Shown: positions 19,464 through 30,925 of the stretch, one piece after another
Layout: each line of letters opens with the position of its first letter
Position numbering within the stretch: position 1 is the first letter of the stretch
NCBI GenBank assembly: GCA_036186865.1
Contig: AP025041.1
Location: 36,906,312 to 36,970,311, forward strand
Direction: 5' to 3'
Source of the DNA: Eustoma russellianum
Taxonomy: Eukaryota > Streptophyta > Magnoliopsida > Gentianales > Gentianaceae
DNA length: 64,000 bases
Notes under the pieces: generated by a model
Told to the model about the DNA's origin: nothing
Database searches by the model: none
What the model saw: only the letters and a program-made list of their open reading frames with translations
Program-made: the position numbers and the translations under genes

Positions 19464-20401
19464 ATAGGATTTTAGCTCTTCAAAAGCTTTTTGACATTGA
19501 TCATCCTATTGGAAAGCTGTTTTCTTCTTTAAGATCTGAAAGAAAGGAAGAGATCTTTCGGCACACTTGGAGAGAAACCTGCTCACTGCTGCGATTCTGC
19601 CCGTTAACCTCTGCACTTCTTTTACATTCCTAGGGGGTGCATGTTCTGTAAAGCTTCAATCTTGGCAGGGTTTGCTTGCACCCCTTGCTTGGAGACCATG
19701 TATCCCAAGAACTTTCCAGTGCGTACCCCAAACGTGCACTTCTTCGGATTTAGCCTCATGTGTGAATCTCTCAGCACAATAAAGACTTCTCTTAAGTTTT
19801 GAATGTACTGATCAAGTGACCTGCTCTTGATGAGAATATCATCAATATAAATTTCCATTATCCGGCTAATTTGTTCACTGAACAAAGAATTGACTAGACG
19901 CTGGTAGGTAGCCCCCGCATTCTTTAATCCAAACGGCATGGTTACATAACAAAAAGTACCTGACTCTGTTATGATAGCCTTTGAAGGCATCCAAGAAATC
20001 GAAGATCTCATGTCCAAGCGTTGAATCCACCAACCTATCGATCTTAGGTAATGGGCAGCAATCTTTTGGACATGTTTTGTTGAGGTCAGTGTAATCCATA
20101 CATATCCTTCATGATTCATCTTGCTTGGGACCACCACTGGGTTAGCCAACCAGATTGGATAAAGAACTTCCACAATGAATTTCACAGCAAGGAGTTTCTT
20201 GACTTCCTCTAAAATGACTTTGAACCTTTCTGGTGCAAAACTTCGCTTCTTTTGCTTTATTGTCTTCAGTTGAGGATCAACATTCAGCTTATGCTCAGCC
20301 AAATATGAGGGGATCCCCGGCATATCTTCGGCAGTCCATGCGAAGATAATTGAAAATTCTCTCAGCAGAGCTTGTAGCTCAGTTAGCAGCTCAGATGGCA
20401 T
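19464..20401 (-). pseudogene. Tat-1 reverse transcriptase
   Basis: The minus strand shows the pre-RT block FAWTAEDMPGIPSYLAEHKL, SFAPERFKVILEEVKKLL, IWLANPVVV, YTDLNKTCPKD, MPFGLKNAGATYQRLV and the catalytic IYIDDILIKS (about 19859-19830). The frame is broken near 20095, where YTDLNKTCPKD lies in another frame, and it returns about 150 bp later. A stop or frame change near 19625-19464 separates it from RNase H. Motif spelling is typical of the Tat clade rather than chromoviruses. Confidence 0.92.
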
Positions 20402-20775
20402 CTATGTCCTGATCTTTATAACATTTTCAGGTCGGCTGGGATCAAGGACGAAGTCCTGAACTGCATCATCTGATTGTAACTGTTCTGGTAGAAGCTCATC
20501 AAGGCTGACTTGCTGCACTGCCTCATTACCTTGAGTAGCGATGATATAGCAACTTTGCGCCACTTATATGTCACCTTGGATTGTCACCACCCCAGCTGAA
20601 GTGGAAAATTCATGCTAACGTGCAGAGGTGATACAATGGCCTCCAAAGCCACTAAGGCTGGCCGACCAAACAGAATATTGTATGACATCTCCTTGATGAC
20701 CACAAAGTCTATCCATAGACAACGGTAGTTTGGAGGTTTACCAAAGCTACAATTGAGCATGACCAGACCTGCTGG

Positions 20776-21024
20776 CTAAACTGCAGCACCAGTGAAACCA
20801 TACAATGAAGAAGTGACAGGCCTCATTAGAGAATCTTGTAAGCCCTGCTGTTGATATACACGGTAGTACATCATATTTACAGCACTGCCGCTGTCAACAT
20901 AAACACGTCGGACCTCCACAATTTTATCTAGAGCTAAGTGTATACGCAGGTCTGTTACTAAACCTGTGTTATTGGAGTCGAGTGGAATGGTATCTTCTGG
21001 CCCATAAGTCATCTCCTTAACCAA
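20776..21024 (-). pseudogene. Tat-1 protease
   Basis: The frame carries RRVYVDSGSAVNMMYY, with the aspartic-protease DSG intact, preceded by the LRIHLALDKIVEV strand. About 375 bp between this block and RT (20402-20775) reads as a linker with stops in all frames. It is part of the gag-pol polyprotein. Confidence 0.82.
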
Positions 21025-21300
21025 CTACTCTCTTAGCTGTCGGACCAGATGAGGTTCCTGCTGAACTGGATTCAGCTCGGCTTGTATGAGACTGTCCTCC
21101 GGAGATGGTATAAATTATAGAATTGACTTGGGGCTGACCTGTAGCCCTTTGTCATCCTGGCTCTTCATCATCATCTGACTTATGGTGTCGAGGTGGGGAA
21201 TCTGGTCGGCACTTGTCCTTTTGAGGGTTCTTATGGAAATCTAACCGATTATGCAGGCGTGAACGTGGATCATAGAATTTCTTTAAGTGACACTGCTCAA

Positions 21301-22593
21301 TCAGTTGTCAAATGGCTTGAGCCACCTGCCTGCAGTGTCCTGTGTCATGTCCAAATCTCTGTGATATCGGCAATATAGATTTTGGTCCCTTCTCTCCCTG
21401 GGCCCATTTAGAGGTTTAGGATCAACCCTCAAGCCATCTTTCTCCATGACAGCTAAGATATTCTCCTTAGAGGCTAAAAGGGATAAACCCTCTTTACCTC
21501 CTTTGCCTCTTCCACCCATGCGATCAAACGCACTGTGCCGCTCGCAGTCTTTTCCCTCATTGCACCGATCTTTTTTTTGAAGCTAGATCGACTTTCTTAC
21601 CGAGTTTCTTGCTCGGCCTCCCTTTTCAATCTATTTGCCTCTTCATCTTGGGCAAATAGTGGGTTTTCTCTAAGCATTCTCTTGACATTGTGGGTCCTTT
21701 TTCGGCCAGTTGAGAGAAGAGACAACCATCTCGGAGCCCATTGATAAAGGCAGATGCCTTAACGCCCTCATTTAGGTCAATGACCTGCAGTGACTCATTT
21801 GAGAAGCATTGCATATATTTCATCACAGACTCATCTGGACCTTGCCTCAAGGTCGTTAAATGTGATGAGTTCTTCACAAAGGGTGTGCTGGAGACAAACT
21901 GGGATTTAAACTTTTGTGCCAGCTGCTTGAAAGATCCTACTAACTTTGATGAGAGCTCTTGGAACCACCTTCTGGCCTTTCCCCGCAAATACACAGGGAA
22001 AGTTTTGAACGCAGGGGATCTGAGACATTTTTCAGACTCATCGCAGTTTGGAACTGAAAAAGATGATCTGTTGGGTCTGTCGTCCCATCATAAGTATCCA
22101 TCTTTGGCACCTTGAAGATGTTCGGTGCCAAGTATTCTACAATATCCAAGAAAAAAGGACTTTCTTGGATTGCCTGCACAAATTCCTGTCTGTGCTCTTC
22201 ATAATAAGTTCTCGGCCTGCGATAAACTTCATCTTCCTTTGGGATGCTCTTAAAAGATCGAGACCTTACGCTCAGACGCTATCTGGCCATAGGCTCTGAC
22301 TCCACCGTTAGAGCTTTAAAGCTACATCTTCTAGCATCCGCCATGAAACCTCTATGGGGTCTGGAGGATTGGTTTTGTGACTTTTTTATAGGATGAAGAG
22401 AAGGATCTTCATCCATATCCTCCACCTCCTTTTGTTTGCCCTTGAGCTGTTCCACTACAGCCTCAAATACCTTTAAGTTTTCAGCGACATATTTAATCGC
22501 TTTGTCTCTATCCTCTATTGATATTTCTTGATTAGGATAGTGTTGCTCAGGTTCCCGAGAATCCTGTTCTGGGATACCTGAGCGAGTAACCAT
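21301..22593 (-). pseudogene. Tat-1 gag
   Basis: On the minus strand, MVTRSGIPEQDSREPEQHYP begins at 22593. It is followed by a helical region, the Retrotrans_gag-type block (YDGTTDPTDHLFQFQTAMS near 22105; RGKARRWFQELSSKLVGSF near 21985; LRQGPDESVMKYMQCFSNE near 21840) and a zinc-knuckle-like CRYHRD..HDT..C near 21375-21340 that is split by a 1-nt frame change. Frame breaks near 22279, 21940 and 21626 inactivate it. Confidence 0.85.
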
Positions 22594-22726
22594 TCGTTGT
22601 TATGGGTTGGATGACTCACCCAAACCTTCACGGCGACCTCCAACCATGGTAGTATATCGGCTGCTTCTGAGTTTAGAAATCTTATATTGGATTGAGGGGT
22701 ACTTCTGCCCTCCTTCTAGAACCAAA

Positions 22727-23495
22727 TGATGAAGCTGGATCTTCACCAAGGATCCGAGATGATCCGAAATAAATGTTGTTAGCTTTCTTGGACTTGTAAA
22801 TTCAAATAACTTCCTTGATGACCTGCACAGGGAAGCAAAGATCAGAGGTCCCGGGGGTGTGACTTTGGGTAAAACCCTCCGACGCTCAAGTCAGTTTGAG
22901 CCATTCTCACTGAGATATGTTTATGTTTTTGAGAGTTGAGAAGATCTCACAATGTTTGTGTATGGAGATTTCTGTGAATGAGCTCTTGGAACAGAGATAA
23001 TGTTTCAGATACTTTACCTTGTGTCCATTGTCCTGCTTTTGTTATTTCTCCTCTGTCCTTTTTCCTCCGACGGCCGAGGGGACGCTTTCTTGTGCAGAGG
23101 GGCTACGACATTATAGGTCTACTGATGGGACCATTAGGCCTGCTGGTGGGAACGCTAGGTCTGCTGATGGGATTCTGACGTGTGTAAGCTGAAAAGTCTA
23201 ATGTGCCTCCGTCTTTTATACTATACATCAGCCAGGTGGCCCTTGGTTTAATGAAGCTGAGTTGTGCTTGACACCTGGCAAGGGTGTGCCGAGGTGAAAA
23301 GATGGGTCTGGATGATGCTCTATCAGAGTCCTGCTCTGATCTGGCTGAAGTGATTTGGATTATGCCCCTTTTAAGAAGAGGCCGAGGCTTGCCGAGCTAA
23401 AGTGCATCTTGCCGAGCTGCAGGAGTTGGGCGTACTAAACTTTAACTCCCCGTTGACTCTTTGTTGATAAACATATGAATATTTTTGGCTTATCA
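22727..23495 (-). repeat. Tat-1 5' LTR
   Basis: This 769-bp LTR is read on the minus strand from TGATAAGCC (23495) to TTCATCA (22727). A minus-strand TATA box is at 23213-23220 (CTTTTATA on plus), the likely promoter of the genomic RNA. Immediately downstream, the reverse complement of 22712-22726 (TTTGGTTCTAGAAGG) sits where the primer site belongs; I could not match it to a tRNA. The TSD GGTTC follows at 23496-23500. Confidence 0.92.
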
Positions 23496-23500
23496 GGTTC

Positions 23501-24165
23501 ACTCATGTAAAATTGGTTTATTTGTAGGATAGAACGCAACGGACTATCAAAATGAATGAAAATGGAATCCAAATGTGAGTTCACAAGTTGCATATGAAAA
23601 AGCATGATACTCGGATTCTGCAGATGATCTAAAAACAATAAAATGTTTCTTAATCTTCTATGATATCGGTGAGGAAGAAAGCTGAATAAAGTAGGCATTA
23701 ATAGAGCATCGAGTGATAAGGCAACTATGCAATTCCCACATAATAGTATGCTTGAACCCGCATGCCTTTTAGATGGTGAACGAAACGTAGCGCAGCATTC
23801 CAATGTGCAGTATAGGGTTCTTGGACTAAACATTTGCATAAAATTTGCTAATTCAGGATGAGTTACAGGCGAACCAAACCGCACACAAGTCTACGATAGA
23901 CTAGGATTAGAAATGTCGTTACTAGTATCCTTGGCATGAGTTTGATGCAGTTCAATTGGTAGAGGAGATGGTTTGGCGCCAAGTAAACCACAATCAGATC
24001 ATATTAAATCTAATGCATATTTGTTTTGAGAAAGAGAATGTCAGACTGACTGTGTGTAATTTCAAGATTAGGAAAATATTTAAGTGGGCCAATGTGAAAG
24101 CATGTGTGTCATATAGACCTTAAAAGTTTTAATTGCTTTGATGTCATTAGTACTGACAACAAGGT
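23501..24165 (-). pseudogene. Ty1/copia RT end and RNase H (host copia H, part 2)
   Basis: On the minus strand the frame fragments read DLVVSTND near 24150, QNKYALDLI..CGLLGAKPSP near 24010-23950, VTHPELANFMQMF near 23868, HWNAALRFVHHLKG near 23790, SSAESEYHAFSYATCEL near 23625-23575 and NKPILHE near 23510. It continues across the Tat-1 insertion into 12838. Frameshifts and stops are frequent. The catalytic YVDD block itself is missing because of the deletion at about 24165. Confidence 0.83.
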
Positions 24166-24571
24166 CTGTTTTTTTATTGATGTATTCTAAGAGCATTAGC
24201 AATGGAGAACAGCTGATGCATCTCCTCCTATAAATCACGTGCAACTTCACTGTAGGTGATAATAGAATGGAGACTCGGCTCGATGGTGTTGAAGATCCAG
24301 GACACCACCATCGAATTTACGGTTTGCCACTCCTCCAATTCAGCCCAGCACGTCTTACGTTAGCAATCGTGTCATCAAAGAATCCGAACTATTATCAAGC
24401 ACATAAAGAGCGTCAGATAGCCGTAGCCCTTATATCATAATTTTCTCTCCGGAGTTGTACATGAGAGATAATGTTGACAGGGTTATCGCTGGGCCGAGAT
24501 CATAAATTGAGAAGAAGATGATCCAGGTTTGTCAGCCTTAATAGGTGGATGAGAAGAGATAGTCGACCTTA
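24166..24571 (-). pseudogene. Ty1/copia gag fragment fused to RT remnant (host copia H, part 3)
   Basis: The minus strand reads an SDNPVNIISHVQLRREN block near 24505-24455 and ELEEWQTVNSMVVSWIFN near 24340-24285, followed by SEVARDL and ANALRIHQ near 24190. These are conserved N-terminal gag segments of copia. The next recognisable coding sequence is the RT C-terminus at 24150, so the rest of gag, protease, integrase and most of RT are deleted. Confidence 0.78.
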
Positions 24572-24785
24572 TGCTAGAAAGTGATGATATGAATGAAAAG
24601 TTATTTTTCATTGATCAGAAACGTATTACATTCTTTCCCTTTTATAGTTACATCCCTATCCTATCTAAGATAACTTAATCAATACAAGAAGGAAATGATT
24701 TGATCAAATATTCTAAATGATCCTTCCTCTTTAGACTTTGATTTACTTTCCATCCTTGATATAATCTTCGATTTACTTTCCATCA
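24572..24785 (-). repeat. 3' LTR of the deletion derivative
   Basis: This 214-bp LTR begins TGCTAGAAAGTGATGATATG on the plus strand and ends CCATCA. The adjoining CTCTCCCTCAAG (24786-24797) is the reverse complement of the purine tract CTTGAGGGAGAG expected before a 3' LTR. Confidence 0.9.
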
Positions 24786-25343
24786 CTCTCCCTCAAGTTG
24801 AACATTCGGACTTTCAATGTTCAACTTGCCGAGCGCAAGTTCCAACGTGCGCCGTGCCACTGCCTTTATCAGAATGCAAGCAAGCTGGTCTTCAGAACGA
24901 AAAAACAAAATTACTACTAGACCACAATCAAGTTTCTCTTTCATGAATTGTCTATCTATCTCAACGTGCTTAGTACGATCGTGTTGTACTGTATTCTCAG
25001 ACATACTTATCACATCCTCGTTGACACACCGTAGTTGAGTTGGACACCCTTGAGGAAAACCCAACTCCCTCAGCAACTTTCTTAACCACAGGACCTCCAT
25101 GATCCCTTTAGTGATCCCCATAAACTCTGCTTCAACGCTCGATAATGCTACTACCTTCTGTTTTTTACCCCTCCAGATGATCAAATTTCCCCCGATTAGC
25201 TCAAAATACCAACACGTAGACCTTCTATTATTGGGACTTCCTGCCCAATCTGCATCGATATATACATCTATCTTCAGGTGACCATGCTTTCTGAAAAATA
25301 TTCCCCTTTCTGGAGTCCCTTTGAGGTACCTTATAATGTGCAT
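24786..25343 (-). pseudogene. Copia RNase H of the deletion derivative
   Basis: The frame from 25343 reads RYLKGTPERGIFF, YIDADWAGSPNNRRST, SSVEAEFMGI, TKHVEIDRQFMKEKLD and ends NIESPNVQLEGE, in the order of copia RNase H. The C-terminal ADILTKA-type motif is altered to ACILIKAV. It stays open for 186 codons but has no RT in front of it. Confidence 0.88.
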
Positions 25344-25740
25344 CGCAGCTTTTCAATGTTCTTCCTGTGGTTTATGCATGAACTGGCTCACTACTCCATC
25401 AGAATGAACAACAGAAAAACAAGAATCAACACGAGTAATTGTTGGCCAAAAAATACTTTTATGCTGTTTGGCACGTATGCAAGTTTCACAAGTCAGCTTG
25501 GGAACAAGATGATGATATAAAGTAGGAAAGAGAGATTTCAGGTAACCAAAGGAAGGGTGGCCCAATCGACGATGGCATAACCACAGTTGCCGATGGACCG
25601 TACCGGTGGCAAGCATAGACTGACCCTGTTGAGCAACCTTGTCCAAGTAGTAAAGACTACCATGCTCAGTGACACGCCCAATTATCTCCTTCGAATGACT
25701 GTCCTGCAAAAGCCAGAAATGTGGGTATATTAGCACAGTA
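25344..25740 (-). pseudogene. GAG-pre-integrase domain fused to RNase H
   Basis: On the minus strand the frame has a WLLQDSHSKEIIGRVTEHGSLYYL strand region and CHRRLGHPSFGYLKSLFPTL, then CETCIRAKQHKS, which together form the pre-integrase and zinc-binding module. It runs into VVHSDGVVSQFMHKPQEEH. The first half is the start of the integrase core (HSDVWG-type) and the second half is the RNase H-proximal SQFMH block, so a deletion junction lies near 25385-25390. Confidence 0.85.
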
Positions 25741-26892
25741 CAATTGAGTTCACAAGTGACTTGACTAAGAGATAATAATTTAGATGAATGTTGAGGAACA
25801 TATAGACAGTGTTGAAGAGTAAGATGTGGACAAAACTAAATGGGTCCATTACCGTGTACAGAGATTAGGTCGCCGCATGCTGTTCCAATATGAGACGTGT
25901 GTGGAGGGGCGAGATTGGAGAAGTCATGGGGTTCATAGGTCATGGTGTCAGTGGCCCCACAGTCAAGGATCCACCAGGGATGTTTTGAGTGAGGTGAGGG
26001 TAGGTGGGCCCATTTTTGGAATGTATGGCTATTTCGGGCGGTTAGGGTATTGGAGAAATTTTTGGGAGTACTTTAGGCAGTTTGGGAACGAGTTTCAGGT
26101 AGTTGGGTCCTTCATTAGGTTGAAGTCTCTCCCATCAATAACCATCCAGACTGCTTGGAGTTGGTTCCAGCACTCCTCCATCAATCTGCCTACCTGAATG
26201 AATTCAAATTCTGATGGAGATCAAAAATCTGGAAAGTGTCTCCGCTAGAACCATAGGTGGTTGCAAGACCATCTCACAAGGCTTTGGCCGTGGGGTACTA
26301 GAAGACATTCTTGACTAAGTTGGGTTCAATATTCTGGATTAACCAAGTAAACACCAACTGGTCATATTGTTTCCACTGTGGGTATACTGCGTCTGTAGCA
26401 GTTGGAGGTGGGGATACACCTGTGATATGCGCTGTTTGCCCGTGTCCACCATTGCCTTTTTGATTAGGGTTGCCCACAGTGGACAGTTTTTGCCATTGAA
26501 TTTAAATCCGAGGGACAGATCTTCAGAATTAGTGATTGGAGTATGGACACCAAGGCTTTTTTTAGTAAATTGACTAGTTGAATAGCCAATTTGTCGGTTT
26601 TGGTTTCTGAGATCCTGGGTCTATCATGATGGGGTACAGAATCATTGATATAGATGTGTTTCTGTACCTTCGATTTCAATTTGGTCAGTTGGTTGAGAAA
26701 GGTTGTAGGTCAATCAGTCAGAGAAAGGGTTCTGGACAACGAGGAAGAATAGAGATGTCTGTTTACTGAGTTCAAAAAATGTTTATGAGTTCCTTCTTTT
26801 TCTTTGGTTTTCTGGTGATAGCAGATTGGAATGCTCTAAATTGCTGTTTTTGGGCTGTGATGAACCTGGATTTCGAGTCCAAGATCAACCAC
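25741..26892 (-). pseudogene. Copia gag of the deletion derivative, degraded
   Basis: Minus-strand fragments include KLNGKN near 26490, PLWATLIKKAM near 26470 and a YPQWKQYDQ-like block near 26365, consistent with copia gag. Stops and frame shifts are dense. The primer site (reverse complement GCTCTGATACCA) is at 26893-26904, directly next to the 5' LTR. No other gene is visible here. Confidence 0.65.
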
Positions 26893-26904
26893 GCTCTGAT
26901 ACCA

Positions 26905-27118
26905 TGCTAGAAAGTGATAATGTGAATGAAAAGTTATTTTCCGTTGATCAAAAACGTATTACATTCATTATCTCTTATAGTTATATCCATGTCCTATCTA
27001 AGGTAACATAATCAATAGAAGAAGGAAATGATTTGATCAAATATTCTAAATGATCATTTCTCTTCAATCTTTGATTTACTTTCCATCTTCGATCTGATCT
27101 TCAATTTACTTTGCATAA
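26905..27118 (-). repeat. 5' LTR of the deletion derivative
   Basis: This 214-bp partner of 24572-24785 starts TGCTAGAAAGTGATAATG. Its outer end reads GCATAA where the other LTR has CCATCA, so the terminal CA has mutated to AA. Equal length and the TSD CCTTA right after it fix the border at 27118. Confidence 0.88.
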
Positions 27119-27123
27119 CCTTA

Positions 27124-27420
27124 GGTTTTCGAAATCAATTAAGGAGGAAGTTTAGCGGCTCCAGTACCATTTAAACATTGTTGAAGATGCTACAGAGAGT
27201 TGCAATCATCTTGGTGATCCTAAGTCTTGATCCGTGGCAGCTGAAGTGTTCACCTTTAGATCAAGGTTGGAATCAACGAATGAGAAGATTAGATGTTGAG
27301 TTGACAAGCTGGTGTCATTTGAAGTTTTTGTTGCAGTAGTGCACCCGTGAATTTTGTAGCAAAATATAACTACTTGGAGCCTGAAGGAAATGCAGCTAAA
27401 GCAGGAAGACGATGGGAGAG
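27124..27420 (-). other. 5' leader region of host copia H
   Basis: Sequence resumes from the left side of the nested element across the TSD. A degraded primer-like site (GCTCCAGTACCA, compare GCTCTGATACCA) lies near 27156-27167. The rest may be its 5' LTR, but no matching 3' LTR was found near 12630, so the border with the next copia is approximate. Confidence 0.4.
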
Positions 27421-27669
27421 GGTGAAAAGACTATTTTGCCTTCGACAGTTATGTTATAATAGCAGTTAGTTAGAGGGCATTTTTGTCTTTTTACTTCTTT
27501 TTTGAACTATAAATTTTGGCGGCTAAGTAGTTTTGAATGTGTCTTTCAGCTCATTTTTTAATCAATGAAAATTTCTTTTTCTTCTCTCCTGTTTTTTTAC
27601 CAATTTGACAATATTGGGTGCGGTTGTGTTGTCCTATTGATGAAATAATTGTCTGATTGATAATTTTCA
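27421..27669 (+). mobile_element. 5' LTR of copia E (left border approximate)
   Basis: It ends TTTTCA at 27669, two bases before a primer site TGTTATCAGAGC (27672-27683, one mismatch to the tRNA-Met site). TATAAAT is at 27508-27514. The start is inferred from weak likeness of GGTGAAAAGACTATTTTGCC to the LTR start of copia F, a related family. No 3' LTR exists to confirm it. Confidence 0.55.
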
Positions 27670-27691
27670 CTTGTTATCAGAGCGATTGTGA

Positions 27692-29021
27692 ATGAATTTT
27701 GGTACGTTTATGGCTTCAAAAAACAATAATAACTCTCCCTCATCTTCTAATCCTCCTCCTCCTCTCGTAGTTGATCCTTCAGAGAATCCATACTACATTC
27801 ATCCGAGCCATAATCTAGCAATGGCGTTGGTACATTTATTGTTTGATTGTAACAACTATCACAGCTGGTGTGGAGCAGCTAGAAGAGTGGTTGAGGCTAA
27901 GAATAATGTAGGATTTGTGGATGGAACAATTGCGAGGCCTGTTGATGGTGGACGTAGATATAATGCATGGACAAAGGCAAACAATATGGTGGCATCCTCG
28001 CTTGTAAATTACTTATTGCCAGCATCGCGCAGAGTGTGACATGGATAAATGTTGCAACAGACAAATGGAATGATCTCAAATTCAGGTGTGGAAGTGCGGA
28101 TTCGTTTATTGTATTAGATCTGGAAGAAGAATTTTGTGATATCAAGCAAGCAAACAATTCTATTACAGACTACTATACAAAACTGAAAAGTGTGTGGGAA
28201 GAATTGTCAGTTTTAATGTTCGTGCCTTGTTGTGTTTGTAGAAGGTGTACTTGTAACCGTACTAGTCAATTTAATAGATTCCTAGAGGATGATCGTGTCA
28301 TTAAATTCTTAAAAGGCTTAATGATGAATTTGAGGCAGTTAAGTCAAAGGTTCTGCTGACTACACCATTGCTTGACCTGAAGACAGCCTTTGCTAAGGCT
28401 ATGAAGCTTGAAAGAAAACTGACTCACTCTGAAGGATCTGGACAATTCTTGAATAATCCCTCTATTGTGATGAATGTTAATGCATCCTCTAGGTTTAACA
28501 CCTATATACTAACGCCTAATAATCCTAGTAGTGTTGCCTTTCAAAGACCATTTGAGAGAGGTTTTAGAAGAGGTGGTGGAAGGCTTGGTTCAGGGGTACA
28601 AGAACCCCTTTCTACATCCTTTATAATATGATAGGAGACATGATAGATAGGTGTTATAAAAAGCATGAATATACTCCAGGATTTAGGCCAAGTGGCACAA
28701 GTGAATATGGTGAGTGGAGATAGTGGTGCACAGTAGTTTAGTAAAGCTCCAAGTCAAGGGGAATTTGAAACTCATAAAGGCTATGAGACATGTGATCAGG
28801 ACTTTTCTCCATCTGGATCCCAAACGTATCATGGTCTCACGTAAAAGCAGTATGCACAGTTGGTGAGCTTGTTGTAGGAGAGAAAGGAGAGAAGTGTTAG
28901 ATCAGGAAATGAAGGTTCTATTAGCAGCACCACTCAGCAAGCCATCCTGTCAGCTCAGAAGGCTACTGGTGATGTTAAGTTATCAGGTAAAGTATGTGAA
29001 CATAACATAAACATATGAATT
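27692..29021 (+). pseudogene. Copia gag (copia E)
   Basis: It begins MNFGTFMASKNNNN at 27692, nine bases after the primer site. It contains PYYIHPSHNLAMALVHLL, CNNYHSWCGAARR..NNVGFVDGTI and AWTKANNMVASSL. A frame change near 28010 moves coding to DKWNDLKFRCGSAD..SITDYYTKLKSVWEEL (28050-28205) and another near 28355 to DLKTAFAKAMKLERKL. The zinc knuckle near 28620-28660 has lost its first cysteines (NMIGDMIDRCYKKH remains). From 28680 to 29021 only a degraded linker is seen. Confidence 0.87.
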
Positions 29022-30925
29022 TTGGATTCTGCAGCTAGTGATCATATGTGTCTTTCTCTTGATCTGTTTGATTCATGTTATCCAATTAACTCATTGAATG
29101 TTAAACTCCCTAACAAAACCTTTGGTATAGTTTCTCACATTGGGACAGTAAATGTCAATTCTCATCTTGTGTTTACCAATGTATTGTTTGTCCCCTCCTT
29201 TGCCTTCAATCTGATATCCCTGAGTAAATTCACAGAGTCTAAAAAGCTTGCCATAATGTTTCATTCTAATTTCTGCCTGATTCAAGAACTAAGGACCAAG
29301 AGGATGATTGGTTTAGTTGAAGTAGATCAGGGCCTATGTCATCTTCATGGCACAATAAAAGCTTCAAACTCATCCTCCCATCACTCATCATATACTTCAG
29401 CAGCTTATGTGGCATCCTCTACATCAAGTCCTTTATTGTGGCACTCAAGACTAAGCCATATGTCAGTATCAAGAGTAAAAGAGACCCAGAAGCTTGATCC
29501 CTTAGTGGAGGTACCAGATGATTCACATAAATGTACTATATGTCCATTAGCTAAACATAAACGTTCTCCTTTTCCTGTTTCTTCTTCTATCACTTGTTCA
29601 TCATTTTCCTTTGTACATATGGACTTAAGACCACATAGATATCCCACAATATATAATCAAAGATATTTTCGTACTATTGTTGATGATTATCGCTTATTTT
29701 GGTTGCTTTACTTGTAGAAATAAAAATCAGAGGCTAGGTCTATTATGGAAAGCTTCTATGAGTTTTCTTTTGTCCAGTTTGATGCCAAAATTAAAATCAT
29801 AAGAACATACAATGGTCAAGAATTAATGTACATGGTTTTTATGCTTCTCATTGAATTATTTATCAAACAAGTTGTGTAAACACTCCTCAGCAAAACAAGC
29901 TTGCAGAAAGAAGACATCAACATCTTCTTACTGTGGCTAGAGCCCTCATATTTCAATCTAATCTTCCTTCTTTCTATTGGGGTTTTTGTGTACAACAGTC
30001 AGCCTACCTTATCAATATTACACCTACACCAGTCCTCAACAACCTTACACCTTATCAGCTTTTATACAAATCAGAACCCTCATATTCTTATTTCAAGGTA
30101 TTTGGTTGCCTTGCTTTTGTGAGTACTACCCAGCCATATAGAGAAAATTTTGCCCCAAGGGCCAAGAGAAGTTTGTTCTTAGGTTTGTCCTATACTACTA
30201 AGGGTTACATTCCGCAAGATCTTGAGACCAATGATTTCTATATCTCCAGAGATGTGTCTTTCCATGAATCAGCTTTTCCCTTTGCTTGTGACGTTTCTAT
30301 GCACTCTCCTTCCTGTCAACCTCATGATACCACACCTACCAATGACACTAATCCCTCTCCTCTGCTTACATCGTCTACAAAATTACCTGTCTATATGGAG
30401 CCTCCTTTTGAGGACTCCAGAGAAGTTCACATTCTTTCTACTTATTCTCATTTCTCTTCTGAACCGGACATCCACACACCATCTTCCATAGCTTCATCTC
30501 CCTTGTCTCTTATTTCTTTGTCACCTGGTTCAGATAACCTTCCTCCTGGTGAGCTTGTCATTGAGTTGCCTATTGCTCCCTTACCTGATAGTCCTTCACC
30601 TTTCTCAACAGATGAAAATATATTACTTGCCAGGCACACACGTAATAAACATGTTTCTATATTACTTCAATTAGCTTTGTACTTCTCCTCATTCACTCAT
30701 TCACTTCATCAATATATGTCATATGATTCACTAGCTCCACAATACAAAGCATATGCATTAAGTCTGGTTGCACATAGGGAGCCTAACACTTATGCAGAAG
30801 CAGTTAGTTCTCTTGCCTGGCAGGAAGCTATGAGTAATGAGCTTGCAACCTTAGAGGCTAACAACACATGGAGTATTGTACCTCTGCCAATAGATAAGAT
30901 ACCCATAGGATTTAAATGGGTTTAA
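29022..30925 (+). pseudogene. Copia protease, integrase and start of RT (copia E)
   Basis: The protease motif reads LDSAASDHMC, with Ala in place of the Gly of DSG. GAG-pre-integrase follows (LLWHSRLSHMSVSRVK..CTICPLAKHKRSPF). The integrase core has FSFVHMDLR near 29610, then a stop at 29715; further blocks read RTYNGQEL-like near 29805 (Asp replaced by Tyr) and PQQNKLAERRHQH near 29890. An open stretch from 29933 holds the integrase C-terminal region (KVFGCLAF, RAKRSLFLGLSYTTKGY, YISRDVSFHE), a Ser/Pro-rich linker and the RT N-terminus up to IPIGFKWV. Confidence 0.88.

Larger units (their letters stand above)
12839..23495 (-). mobile_element. Ty3/gypsy Tat-clade element (Tat-1), complete but degenerate
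   Basis: This 10,657-bp element has LTRs at 12839-13605 and 22727-23495 and the 5-bp TSD GGTTC at 12834-12838 and 23496-23500. On the minus strand the order is 5' LTR, gag, protease, RT, RNase H, second RNase H, integrase, 3' region, 3' LTR. A second gene, described separately, lies on the opposite strand between integrase and 3' LTR, as reported for part of the Tat clade. By-eye comparison of the LTRs gives on the order of 60 differences in 768 bp, so this insertion is much older than the intact copia at 42088. Confidence 0.95.
24572..27118 (-). mobile_element. Ty1/copia deletion derivative (Tork/TAR-like), 2.5 kb
   Basis: The element is bounded by 214-bp LTRs (24572-24785 and 26905-27118) and a 5-bp TSD CCTTA (24567-24571, 27119-27123). 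On the minus strand it holds the primer site, a gag, the GAG-pre-integrase domain and the RNase H end. Integrase core and nearly all of RT are absent, so it could only have moved with proteins supplied in trans, or it was deleted after insertion. It is nested in the gag leader of host copia H. Confidence 0.92.

Noticed and set aside
23435..23884. 149-codon minus-strand open frame as a new protein
   Set aside because: Copia RNase H motifs (HWNAALRFVHHLKG, SSAESEYHAFSY) are in other frames of the same stretch, and the open frame crosses the Tat-1 LTR border.
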